Below, in pieces: positions 35,383 through 47,007 of a stretch of 64,000 nucleotides of DNA. The notes under the pieces were generated by a model. That model searched no databases. It saw nothing but the letters and a program-made list of their open reading frames with translations, and was not told the DNA's origin. A program made the position numbers and the translations under genes. Source of the DNA: Entonaema liquescens (lineage: Eukaryota > Ascomycota > Sordariomycetes > Xylariales > Xylariaceae); assembly GCA_902805475.1 (NCBI GenBank), contig CADCSX010000001.1:1302001-1366000 (forward strand), in the 5' to 3' direction. Position 1 is the stretch's first letter. The number at the start of each line of letters is the position of its first letter.

Positions 35383-36548
35383 ATGCCGCAAGCTCTCACC
35401 ATCAAGAAAGTCGACGGTAAACCCGGACAAGTCTACTACCCGTAAGCTCCCTCCCCCCCCCCCCTTGTCTCCCAACTACCAAACTAACACCCCCTCCTAG
35501 CCTACAAATCATCGACGTCCCCAAGCCCAAACCCGGGCCAAACGAGGTCCTCGTCCGGATCCACACCGCGGCCCTCAACCACCGCGACTTCTTCATCCGG
35601 CAACACCTGTACCCCGGGATCTCCTTCACTAACCCGCTTCTCGCCGACGGTTTCGGCACCGTCGTCGAAGCCGGCGTCGGCTCCGGCTCCCAACTCCTCC
35701 TCGGCAAGAAAGTCGTTCTGACCCCGTCCCGCGGGTGGACCGCCTCTCCCGCGGGCCCCGAGGACCCAGCCAAGTTCAGCGTGATCGGCGGCACGACGCT
35801 GTACACGGCCGGCACGGGGCAGGACTTCGTCGTCATACCCGCGGACGAAGTGGAGCTTGCGCCGCCGCACCTCTCGCCGTCCGAGGCCGCCGCCTTCCCG
35901 CTCGTCGGGCTGACGGCGTGGCGCGCGCTCGTGACGAAGGGGTTCAACAGCGACCTGTCCGCCGTCGCGGGGCAGAACGTGCTAGTCACGGGGATCGGCG
36001 GGGGCGTGGCGCTGTGCACGCTGCAGTTCGCCGCCGCGCTGGGGTGCAACGTGTACGTGACGTCGGGGGACGCGTCGAAGCTAGAGCGGGCGAAGGCGCT
36101 CGGCGCCAAGGGCGGCGTCTCGTATAAGGAGGCCGGGTGGGAGAAGCAGCTCGCCACACAACTGCCCAAGGCGCGGCCGTACCTGGACCTGGTAGTCGAC
36201 GGCGCGGGCGGGGATATCGTCGCTAAGACGGTGCGCCTGTTGAAGGTCGGGGGTGTGATTTCGATTTACGGGATGACGGTGGGCCCGAAGATGGACTGGC
36301 TGATGCAAGCCGTGATGAAGAACATCGACCTCCGGGGCACGACCATGGGATCGCGCGCCGAGTTCCGAGACATGGTCCAGTTTGTGCACAAGCACCAGAT
36401 ACGGCCGGTTGTGAGCCGCGTTGTCAAAGGCCTCGACAACTTGAAGGCCGTTGACGACCTTTTTGAGGATATAAGGCACGGGAAGCAATTTGGTAAACTT
36501 GTCATAGAAATCTCCACGCCCGATGAAGAGTCGGGCTCTAAATTATAG
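35383..36548 (+). CDS. MDR-superfamily NAD(P)-dependent oxidoreductase (zinc-type ADH-like)
   Basis: Two exons, 35383-35441 and 35501-36548, phase 2, 368 residues. The N-terminal GroES-like alcohol dehydrogenase domain includes NHRDFF; the Rossmann fold has a glycine motif VTGIGGGVALCT at about residue 182 and SGDASKLERAKALGAKG. The catalytic-zinc Cys and the four-Cys structural zinc loop of classical ADHs are not evident, so it is closer to quinone-oxidoreductase-like or YogA-type members. Substrate unknown. Codons end in G or C far more than in neighbouring genes (for example 35560-36250 is strongly GC-rich), which could reflect transfer from a GC-rich source or strong codon selection. A C-run of about 12 lies in the intron. 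Confidence 0.9.
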
Positions 36549-37097
36549 ATCGAATTCAGGGTTGTAAAGTAAATGCAGTATGATAATTAGAGGCGCTCTC
36601 CTAAAAGTATTATACAGGATCATGTCCGATGATTTGAGTAGCCAGACCAAAGTAAGCAGATTTTTAGAGGTGGGAATTACATGACTATTTGGATAATCAA
36701 TGTTTTATTCTGTGCTAACCCCCTGATTTCAATCTCCGCCCGCCCTGCGTACCAACAGACGCTGAGGCTACTTTCGCCTGGGCGGGTTATAATAGTAATA
36801 CAGTGACATGACATTCTCCAGGCCTGTTAGTGTTTGGAGACTACAGCATAAAATTCCCGTTACAGATCTGGTCATTTTCTGCAGGAACCCAAGCCGCGAA
36901 GTTCTGTCCCTGTACTTGGACAGATCCTAATCTCCTTTGTCCTGGGTACCTAGGTTCTATTCCTATTAGACACAGGGTCAAAAGATCCCTCTCGCCAAAC
37001 GCCGGCCGCCTTTCCTGTCATCACTGACGTACCGAAACCAAATCATGCTAGTACGTAAATAAGGTGCCGAGAAGAAAATAGTAGATTGTTAATCTCG
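36549..37097. other. Intergenic between convergent genes
   Basis: 3' regions of the MDR oxidoreductase and PSY2. Nothing else recognised. Confidence 0.55.
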
Positions 37098-40043
37098 TTA
37101 TACGTCGTCGTCCGATCGACCTTGGTCTTGTCCGCTACTGCCTTTCAGGTTCGGAGAGAGACTAATGGCGATCTTCCTTGGTCCACCTCCCGCGTCTCTA
37201 GCACCAGAGATACTCCTCTTTTTGCGGAGAACTCCGGATACGCCTGACGCGCTGGAACTCGCCGTCGAACTATTTCGACGCTTGTGCTGAACCATCTTGC
37301 TCAGATCGTCTTCCTCGTCTTCCTCGCGTCGGCGTTTCTCAGATAAGCGTTCCGGTGGTGGCACAACATCTCCAGAATTCTCATCTGTTTTCTTTGGCCC
37401 ATCATCTTGTCTGTCTTCGTCGGCCGAGAGTGCACCAGCATCCAAATTCTCATCGCCCTCCTCGTCGGAAGCATAGTCAACCAAGGGTTTCGCGTTTGAA
37501 TCTCCGTTTGTGGATGGCGGTCGATTTCCTAGTTTCGCTTGCATGTCCTCTTCATCGTCGGATGTGTTCCAGTACTCTTCCTCGGCCTGATCCATGGCGA
37601 TATGTTCCATTAACGCCCCAGTCTTAGGGTTAATTATATTTGCGCGTCTTCTTGGCTCGTCATCCACTTCTATAAAGTAGTCCATATTAGCACTAAACCC
37701 CCCGGTTTGGTCATATCGCGTAATCAAGGTCCTAAAAAGATCCAAGTAGGTAAGCTGCTGGACCTTATCTCTGTAGTTCTCAACGATATGCTTGACAAGG
37801 TCCTTGATGTTTTCTTTCCTGATAAATTCAAAGAATTCCAAACATGCGGAGCTAAGTAAGTTATCTCTTGGCATTGTTTCAATGAGGACATCAAGAACTG
37901 GACCGATGACCTTCTTCTCTGAGACATGCTTCACGTAGAATTCGTCTTGTAGGCCGATCAGCTGTCGTAGGAATCGGATAGCAACTAAAGGAGAGTCAGC
38001 ACCCAAGTCTAAATTTCATGTTTCTAAGAAACTCACTTAGTTTTAAGAATTTCTCCGGGCAACCGAGAAGTTGGCTGATGCGGGAAACAATATCGTTATT
38101 CAAGACAAAGAATTTACTGCGATGTTGGTGTTGACGGATGAAGAAACAGAGAATCTCGATAAGGTAAGTGAAGATAGAACCCTGCTGGACTGAAAATTCC
38201 ATCTTCGTTCGGCCCTCCAGGTTTATTAAGGGTTGGAACAGTCTTGAGGCTGACCTCTCATAGAACGTGTTGAGGAAGTTATCCTGTTGTGGGTCTGCAC
38301 TTGGCGGTATTCTCGACGCGACTCGAACTCCGTACTCGCCGTTAGCTTTTGTAAACGCCTCCTGCTGTACTGGAGGGCTTTGATCAAGTAGCACCTTTAA
38401 AGCATCGGATATCTGCGACTTAACACCTAAATCGACTTCGACCAACAGCAAATCAATAAGCGAGTCCGTCAAGGGTAACTGCTTCTCCTGAAGCTGCCGA
38501 TAGATCATCGATCTTATCATCTGGGGATCATGGTCGATCATAGAAACCAGGATGTCAGTTGCACCAACTCGCACTGCTACATCGCCGTGACGCAGGCCAA
38601 AATTGATGACTTGAAGAAGGCCGTTAGCAAGGAAGTTGTTGTACAGAGTCTGGCGGGCTGGCGGCTGCAAATTTTTGGCAATAGCGCAACACTGCTGTAT
38701 GAATAGCACCGCCTCCTTCTTGCGCCTAGGGTCGGACTGCGGGGACTTGAATATATTGAATAGCTCGGCGAGGAAGGCGGAATTGGATTGAAGATGCTGT
38801 ACGATATCGACCTGGTTGAAGAAAATGAGCGAGTTTAGTACCGAGAAGGTGTTATCGTCCAGAATGCGCGCCAGGACGACATCCTTTAAATATTGAAGCC
38901 GATATGTTTGGTGTATCTTCTTTAGTATCTGTATATCCTCGATCGGTACAACCTCCTTGAAGCGGCCTTCTCCTTCTAGCCATTGGCGATGATTGGCCTT
39001 GTGACTCGGAAAATCTGGGTCGTATTCTAACGCGCCGACAACGCCGATTACACTTTCGTCCGATACGGCGTGCTCTATAATGCTAGTATCATTCAAGAGA
39101 ATGATAATCTTCATAATATTGCATAGTCGATGTAAATCGTTAAGGCTCTCGAGGTCCTCCGCAACGCCAACCAGGGGTATTAGCTTGCCGATGTAATCTT
39201 CCGTCAGGACATACTTCGTGAGAGCCTCGCGCCCCTTAACCGATGCGCTAAGTCCACGCATTTGCGATTCTATTTCGGCAAGGTTTGCCATCGAAGCAGG
39301 CGGGAGGGAAATCGGGTTTATGTCATCCATGGTCAGATCGTCAGACAGACTGTCATCTACGCGAGATTAAATTAGCGGTTTGTTGGTTTATAGAAGCCGA
39401 TCCAGTTATACACACCCGGCGCGTTTACAGACTGATATTGCTGCTGGATGCTATTAATGAACTTCCTGGAACACGTTTAGTCATGATTTCTTTCCAGAGA
39501 TATATCTGGAAGCGGGTGTATGCGGTTAGCCATACCATATCATGGCGCAACCTTCAGCTTCTTGAAAGCTGAGAGCCATATCAACGCCATTGGTAGGTTC
39601 GGTCCAGACAATCAAGGTTTCTGAAGGGATAAGTGTCAATAATCATGCACCTCGTAGCAAGCTTTGTTGGTTGAGCCATTGGCGTACCCTGCTGTTTGTG
39701 GAAGCCATCTTCTTTGCAAATTCTCGTCTCGAGCAATACGCGATCCGGTTGGTCCTCAGACTCGACAATTACTCGTGGATCTCTTTGGTGGCCATCTTCG
39801 GACTAGAGGTAATGGACACCTCTACGTTAGCAATAGTAAAATACGAGAGGCGAGGAAGATATAGATGATGTAACAAGGAGGTAGCTTCCGCGCATAGCGC
39901 GTCGCGAACGAAGAAACACTTACAATGTTGAGGGCTGCAGCGCAGAACCCCGTACCCCTGTCGAACCAGTCGTTATTGCGCAACTCGTAGACCTTCACTC
40001 GTTTCTTATCCGTCGACGGATGAGGCACAGGCTGTGCCGCCAT
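37098..40043 (-). CDS. PSY2: Protein phosphatase 4 regulatory subunit 3, PSY2/SMEK homologue
   Basis: Six exons: 40043-39924, 39802-39688, 39620-39536, 39465-39416, 39356-38037 and 37984-37098; 858 residues, phases consistent. Residues 1-120 form the PH/EVH1-like domain (RVKVYELRNNDWFDRGTGF, PRVIVESEDQPDR, LIVWTEPTNG). The SMEK/DUF625 and armadillo-like region is in exon 5 (IMKIIILLNDTSI, YLKDVVLARILDDNTFS) and early exon 6 (FLRQLIGLQDEFY, EFFEFIRKENIK). The C terminus is a long acidic, disordered tail with basic patches (KRRREEDEEDD, QHKRRNSS). Psy2 targets the PP4 catalytic subunit Pph3 to substrates such as phosphorylated H2A and Rad53 in checkpoint recovery. The frame is open upstream of 40043 only with a GTG, so the ATG was chosen. 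Confidence 0.93.
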
Positions 40044-41491
40044 CGTCAACGGTACGTCGGATTCAACGTCTACAGCCAAACGATTATATTGTAGAAGATC
40101 TGGTGCGAGATCTAAATGTTGCTGAAGAGATAATTCGGTATCAGTCTGGCTGAGGAGGGTGAGCGCGGCCACTTTTTCCGCAGGATGGGCGCGCTAATTG
40201 ATGGGCGCGCACGCGACAAAACTATGTTCGGAGGGGGATGGCAAAGTGAAGAGAGACGGGACTATCAAATTAGAAAAAAAAGGTACGCGCGGGCCGAGAA
40301 TTAAAGCAAGGTGTATCGGGGCGATTGATTAGGGACAAGCAAAGATGGGGCTTTGTGGCTCGTGGTGGGTGGATGAGTGGATGGTGGATGATGAAATATA
40401 TGATTTGAGACGAGGTGAGGCGACGTGAGATGTGAATGTTAAGAAAGTGTCGGGCTACCTAGTGTAGACAAGGCAAGGGCAGTCAGGTCAGGATTGACCC
40501 GTGCGACAGGGTCTAGATTGGTTTTGCCTAGGGTGGGGAGGTACCTCTTTTTTTACCTCTTCGCTTTTTTTGGGGGGGGAAGGGACGTGCACAGATCGGA
40601 CTGTGACGTATAGGTATTTTTTGAATGAGGCGAGAAAAATAAGAAGTGATTGCGACAACAGCAAGTTTTAGAAATGATAACAAGTAGTCAAACTATGAAA
40701 AGGACAAAATGAAAAAAAGAGTAGAGTAAAATAAACCAGACAAACTTCAAAAAGACAAATATTATCAACCATCTAAAGCTCCAGCGTATACGTGCCTATA
40801 TGTCTTGCTACACGAAGGTATCAGGAATACAACCTGCGGTAACGATAATGCTGCTGTTGTTTTTAAAGTCGGGATTTTTTGGAGCCCTCGGCCTGCTGCT
40901 AGTTGGATGTTGGATGGCAGCTGGTCTGTGCGTGATGTGATAGCAGGGGGTATATTGGGAAATTGGGTACATGATAGGTACCTTAAATACCCAAACATCT
41001 TGGCAGAGGGGTGCTTGGTCAGCTAGTATATATTAGGTATTGATAGAATTATAGCGTGGATTAAGTAAGATATAACAACTTAGATGCGCCACACATATCG
41101 CAACAGGTGTTATACTCTTTACCTCCGCACATCTTCATAGGTGCTTTCAACTAAATAGTGTAACTATAGTGCAACCCTTTGTATTCCAACACTTTCCAAC
41201 TTTTTGTCGCTCACTATGGCTAGATTTTTATCGATAGCAACATATATCAATGAATATATAATACTATCCCTGTCGGTTGGCTATCCTAATTTATTAGTGA
41301 CCTTTCAACAGAGATAGACACGGAAGACTCAAGTTTCTAAATTTAGAAATAGTTATTACAAGACGTCTATATTATAGATGCCCTCGCCCAACCTAGTGTA
41401 TAGTATAGAATGGTCGCCCTGTTTAGCCCAACCAGGTTCATAATATAACAAGCCAAGTAAGGTGGTAACAACACCGTTATAACCCCTTATT
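40044..41491. other. Intergenic, promoter side of PSY2
   Basis: Composition swings from G-rich (40200-40600) to AT-rich (41050-41400). No gene or repeat recognised. Overlapping short open frames near 40765-41026 on both strands are unsupported. Confidence 0.55.
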
Positions 41492-42810
41492 TTACATTAC
41501 ATGCCTCCTGTCTGGTGCCGGAGGTCTCACTGCGAAAATATCGTTACCCGAAGTCTTAGGCCAATTCTGTCGTACATCCCACATTCGATTATTGTTTGGT
41601 CGATTCAGGTGACAATTGCGAAGGCGCTGCGTTACCACATCAGTCGTTTGTAAGAAGCCTTCCCATGAGCCGCTACGGAACTTCATATGAGACTTTGCCT
41701 CTGTCATCAGGAGGCGTAATACGTCTAAAAATCGATGGTACGCCTCATCTATACCTCTCAGATTCCCTTTTAAGCCAGCTGCGAATTGTGCCCTCATGTT
41801 ATTCTTTGCTTCGTTCGATAGCTGATGATTCCTGCGGGTTTCGTTTAAGTGGTCTCGTGTCGCAGATCGCATTATCCCCTCTCGCCAATTAATAAAGCGA
41901 TTAATGTAGTCGATTGCCCATCTGAATGCGTGTCTAAGAGCCCCTGGGATTCTTTCCCAATTTGCAAGATCAACTAGATATCAATATTAGCACTAGGTAA
42001 GTTAGAACGGGGAGATAGGTAGTCTCGAAGTTTTACGTACCCAATTGTCGACTCTCTCTAACACCTAGACGGTAAACATCAAAATATAATGCCCTATGTT
42101 CCGGTACGAACCAGTGGGATTCAGCTAGTTGGCAGTCATCCTGCAACGAGGGGGCGTGGACTATGTCGTTGGCGTTATCCCCAGCTTGTTGAAAGGCTGG
42201 ATCGTTTCCCCTCATCCAATGATCCGGGTCATCACGCAAATAGTGATTCAAGAATCGGTAACGCACTTCAGCCCACTTATCAGTCCACCTCAAAGCGCGC
42301 CCTAGAGTCTGCGCCTTAGTCCTGTCGTCTCTCAGAATTCTCCCTCGAAAGTGGTCGTAGAACATATGCGTTATCCAGTCTTCGAGATTATTAGGATCCT
42401 CCCAAATCGTTCTCGCCAGTTCTATCATAGCGTCATATTCAGCTAAAGAGCAGCGGCATGGTCGTTTCCATATAATTTGGTTTCTGATATCCCAGCGTGT
42501 CCGACCACCCAGTCCCGTCCCACCACTCCCTTTTCTTACCCGCAATTGCATTTCGAACAAGCTGTACAACATCCTGTTCTTCGCTTACGCCCTTAAGGTA
42601 TACGAGTAGGTTGTAGCGTTGTGCAGGTTGCGGCGGACCCCTTTTCCTACTCCTGCTGACAGTTTCCAGCGAGAGGTGTCTGCTAGCAAAAGATTTGAAC
42701 TAGGTGGCGGACCATAGTTGACTATATGCCTAATGTTATGTTAGTTCTTTCCCTAACTAAAATAATAAGAAGTTAACTTACGTTGTCTTGCTGAGTGGAG
42801 GAGGTGCCAT
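41492..42810 (-). CDS. Hypothetical protein, four exons, no recognised domain
   Basis: Exons 42810-42782, 42682-42540, 42442-42041 and 41973-41492; all four joins are GT-AG and phase-matched, giving 351 residues. I do not recognise the family. The protein is soluble, rich in Trp, Arg, Asn and Asp, with mostly helical segments (EYDAMIELARTIWEDP; RHAFRWAIDYINRFINW; EAYHRFLDVLRLLMTEAK) and no signal peptide, membrane segment or cysteine motif. Intron 2 (42443-42539) remains open in a shifted frame, so automated callers may retain it. The gene is 630 bases from the AT-rich transposon on its promoter side, and intron 1 contains a 13-bp match to the end of the transposon at 12516. It may be a fast-evolving or lineage-specific gene; expression is unknown. 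Confidence 0.68.
42705..42717 (+). repeat. 13-bp match to transposon terminus inside an intron
   Basis: TGGCGGACCATAG is identical to the first 13 bases of the left terminal repeat at 12516. It lies in intron 1 of the orphan gene. It could be a relic or solo end, or chance. Confidence 0.4.
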
Positions 42811-43437
42811 CTTGCTAGGTAGTGTTTTCTCGATATATCTAGGTATAATGCTACAAACCAAACTTAAATGTTGACGTGTAGCCTTGAGAAATTCCTAAAA
42901 TACTAGGTAATACAAGAAGCGTATTGCCGAAGTAAAAGGCCACGAGGCTACGAGCTACTTTGAATACACTATATACACAAAGGAGCACATCATAGAATTG
43001 TCCGCAATGATATTGAGGCGTCACATTTGGTTAGCTTCATTGTCTAAACATTCGCTTTTAACATCGTACAACATTTTTACACAAGTAAATTCTGCTGATT
43101 ATCCCCGAAACTAGGATATGAAAAGTTGAATGAAATGGTATAAATACGTGCTGTTATAATAAGACTATTTATTAGGTGAACAAGAACTTGTTAGATCAAG
43201 TTACGTGGTATAAACCTACTTTGGCTTGGATACCCAAATCAGGTTCATTTAGATTAAATCGAACAAGCATTGGCTTCATATGACGTTCCAAAGATTTGGA
43301 TTCGAAAGTAATTTCATGTTCTTTGGAGAGTATCGAGCAGTAGAAAAGCTTTTAGTAGTACACGATGTTACCTACACAAGATCAAATCCTTTGAAGACTT
43401 ACATATAACTAACCCCTTCTTGAAAGCTCAAGTTACC
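42811..43437. other. Intergenic between orphan gene and transposon
   Basis: Probable promoter of the orphan gene. No other feature recognised. Confidence 0.5.
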
Positions 43438-43439
43438 TA

Positions 43440-43502
43440 CCATCCGCCACTTACCAATTGGACAAACCCATATTTGACCACCCCATTTACACCAAAAGTT
43501 AC
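43440..43502 (+). repeat. Left terminal inverted repeat
   Basis: Pairs with 45639-45701. The first 30 bases show a single A/G difference, of the type RIP makes. Confidence 0.9.
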
Positions 43503-45638
43503 CTATTTTAAATATATTGTAACTGATTAATTTTGAAGATATTTAAGAGTTATTTAACTAACGTAATATTTTAAAAACGATTTATTAAATAACGTTATTT
43601 TGAAAAAAAAATATAAAATTTTAATAATATTATCGTGTATTAAAATATTAATAAAATTAAATATATAATCTCGTAAATTAACCATTTATTCGATGTTAAA
43701 TTTTTTAACTAAAATACATAATATTTTCTTATTATATTGAAAAAAATATTACCAACGCTTTATTTAACGTTATTAACGGCGATATTTTTATTAAAAAAAT
43801 TTCCGAAAAACATAATATTTTTCGCAATACGATTAATTACTATTTAACCGGTGGTTAAACGTTTATTAACTTAATACAACTTCCTTAATTTACAAAAAAC
43901 TAAAAAATATACTTATTTACTTGGATTCTTCGTTAAAAAGTTTTTAAATACTTTTTTAACTATTTAATTATAAAATATATCGCGTTTAAATATATAAAAA
44001 TTAACGGTTAAATTAACGTAATTAATAAAAATTAAATTAAAAATTTTATATAATAAAATTTAATAATTAAAATTAAAATAAATTATTACGTTAAAATTAA
44101 ACAATTTAATAATTTTAATTTTAAAACCGTTACTTAATATTTTAATATTAAAAAAAATTATTACAATAATATATTATTTTATTTAATATATAATATAAAT
44201 AAAAAAAAATTTATAATTAATTATAATATATATTTAATTTTAATATTTTTTTTTTAAAAAAAAAGTAATTTTATTAATTAAAATAATTAAAATTTAATAA
44301 TTTAATTTTAAAAAGTTTAAAAATTAAAAAAATATTTATAAAAAGTTTTTAAAATAAATTTTAAACGTTATTTATCGAATATATTAATGTGATTAACGTT
44401 ACGTTAAATTTTAATATTATTTTTAAAAATAAAAATTTATAAATTTTTTAATTTAAAAAAAAAATAAAAAAAATTATAATTTAACAATTTATTTATATTA
44501 AAAAAAATTAAATTAATAATTATATTATTATAAAATAATTATAAAACATATTTATATTATAAATAAACAAGTTATTTAATTACGGTAAATTACAACGTTT
44601 ATTAATATTAAATAATTATAAAAATTATATATTTATAAATTTATTTAATTATTTATTTTCGAGTATTTTTTTTATATTTTTATTATTTTTTATTATTTTT
44701 TAATTAATTAATGTAATTGATTTAATTATTTAAAAATAAATTTATAATTATATATTATTTTAATAATATTATATTATATTTTTTTTTAATTTATATTTTT
44801 TACGGTTTTTAATTTTTAAATAATAAGTTTTTTAACGTTATTAAATTAATTTATTATAAAATTTTAAATTTATTAAATAACGTTATTAATTTGTTATTTA
44901 TTAATAAAATTAAATTTATTAAATATTATAATACGGTTAAATGGGAAAAATTAATTTAAAAAAATATTAAAATAAATTTTAAAATTATTAAAAATTAATT
45001 TATTAATAAGTTTAAAATTTTAATATATTTTAAAATTTAAAAAAATTAATTTAACAACGATACGATAATTAAAATTAAAATTAAAATTAAAAATAAAATT
45101 AATAATATTTATTAATTAATTTAATAATTTTAATTATTTAATATTTTACGTTAAATAATTAAATTAAATTTTAATAAAATTTTATTAATAAAATAAATTA
45201 TAAAATTTATATTTAAAATTTTTATTATTATTAAATTTAAAATAATTTTAAAAAATTTTTATATATAATTATTAAAACATTAATTAAAAATAATTAAATT
45301 AAAATAACGTTAAAAAATTTTTAATTTTAATAAAAAATTTATTAAAATTAATAAAATAAATAACGAAATTAATAATATAATTTTTATAAACGTTAAAACA
45401 ATTATAAATGACGAAATAATAATAATTAATAAAAATATAAATAAAAATATAAATAAAAATATAAACGGGAATAAAAATTACAAAAATTAAATAATTTTAT
45501 TATTTATTAAAACACGTTTTAAAAAAATTATAAAACTATTAATTAAATATTAAAATTAATTAATTTAAACGCTTTAAATTAATATTATTTATACATTTTT
45601 TACAATTTATTTTAATTATTTACACTTATTTAAATACG

Positions 45639-45701
45639 TTGACTTTTGGTATAAAAAGGGGTGGTTAAGGTGGGTCTGTCCAATTGGTAAGTGGCGGATG
45701 G
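45639..45701 (-). repeat. Right terminal inverted repeat
   Basis: Inverted counterpart of 43440-43502, ending AAGTGGCGGATGG next to TA. Confidence 0.9.
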
Positions 45702-45703
45702 TA

Positions 45704-47007
45704 TTGTTTAATCTTAACGAATAGGCACTACGAACATGCACTATTCTGTGAAAAATGATTGCAGTTATGCTATTACATGTTGAAATATGATATATGACCT
45801 TTACCAATCAAGGAGGTCTTGGTTTGTCTTATACCCCTATACGTTTTTAAAAGAAATATACGAAGGTGCCTTTAATAAGCCAATGGGAACACCATCTGCC
45901 TGATGCATAGGTTGGCTTTGATCACTTTGATATATAAGTAGGTACTTACTTACTGACCACTTGCTTAGATAGGTACATTTATGAGAGACATACAACTTCC
46001 ATGGCTTACCCAGTACCTAGGTACGTATGCTAAGGAGGTATGCCGGTAGTTGGAGGTACATACCTAATGGAGCCCCCCATAGACGCTAAGGTACCTACAC
46101 CCCGCTTCCCTCTTATAAAGGTAGGTACCTGACCCAACCCCTTAACCCTTTTGAAATCTATTTCTCAAAGTGACAACTTTAGCTTCACTTAGTTTTTGAA
46201 ACAGGTGCTTATAGGCTTAATTCTCCTTGTCACCGGCTGCAGCCTTACTGTTTGGTCCCAGTCGGTGGGTAGCACCGGACATGAGCTAATAGACACGCTC
46301 CCAATATAATACGAACTTTGGGATCGCCTATGCGTCATTATATGCATCAGACCTTACGTAGTATCTATACGGTGCCGAGTCGCGTAGTCGATGCGACCTC
46401 AACATGATAAGCAAACATGCTCTATCTTGTTGGAGTGGCGACGGATATTTATTTTGCTATTCAAACGCCCTCTCCCTTTGGTTTATGAACTACGGTAACC
46501 CTGGACTTGCTCACATAAAGTTACCTAGCTTAGATTCCTCGTGCTAGGTATAAGAAGTTTACGCATATGCTTTTCCATCGCCATCGTAGTTTCCGGCGTT
46601 ATGTTTCCTTTTATTTTACTATTTGTATTCTATTCCTTCCATTATTTTACTAGATAGACTTTATGTATTCTTCCTAGTTACCTACCAACCTACGTTCATA
46701 ACTATATATATGTAGACGACATTAAGTCATCTCTTTTCTACGATTCCTAACATTCGCTACGGAATCATCATATTATACAACATTATTTCTAACTGATGTT
46801 TTGTTCTACTTACCTAACTACCTTAGGTAGCCGTCGCCATCGACGCTTTTAATCCTGGGATCTACTAGCAAGGCGGTAATTCATGCCAATATCGATAAAC
46901 TCCGATCCTCATCTGCGACTTCAAGTCCTACTTGTCCGCACATCAGCCGCTACCCCCATCTTACGATTTGCTCTAATTCAGCATTCTTTAGACAGCCGGG
47001 GTTTACC
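45704..47007. other. Intergenic, promoter side of the Lys/Ser-rich orphan gene
   Basis: It contains CCTAGGTA-type motifs near 46016 and a T-rich stretch near 46600-46800 before the next gene. No gene recognised. Confidence 0.5.

Larger units (their letters stand above)
43438..45703. mobile_element. RIP-degraded DNA transposon with 63-bp terminal inverted repeats
   Basis: Inverted repeats at 43440-43502 and 45639-45701 begin CCATCCGCCACTTACC; their outer 30 bases differ at one position and the inner half is more diverged, mostly by transitions. A TA borders each end (43438-43439 and 45702-45703), fitting Tc1/mariner-Fot1-type insertion. The 2.1-kb interior is overwhelmingly A and T with no open frame; most remaining C and G bases occur in ACG/CGT contexts, as expected if CpA sites were converted to TpA by repeat-induced point mutation. 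The length would fit a former autonomous Fot1-like element of about 2.2 kb with one transposase, but no residual protein similarity can be read. Confidence 0.85.

Noticed and set aside
43500..45640. AT-rich block as a mitochondrial insertion or centromere fragment
   Set aside because: It is bounded exactly by inverted repeats with TA borders, and is only 2.3 kb; a RIP-mutated transposon explains it better.
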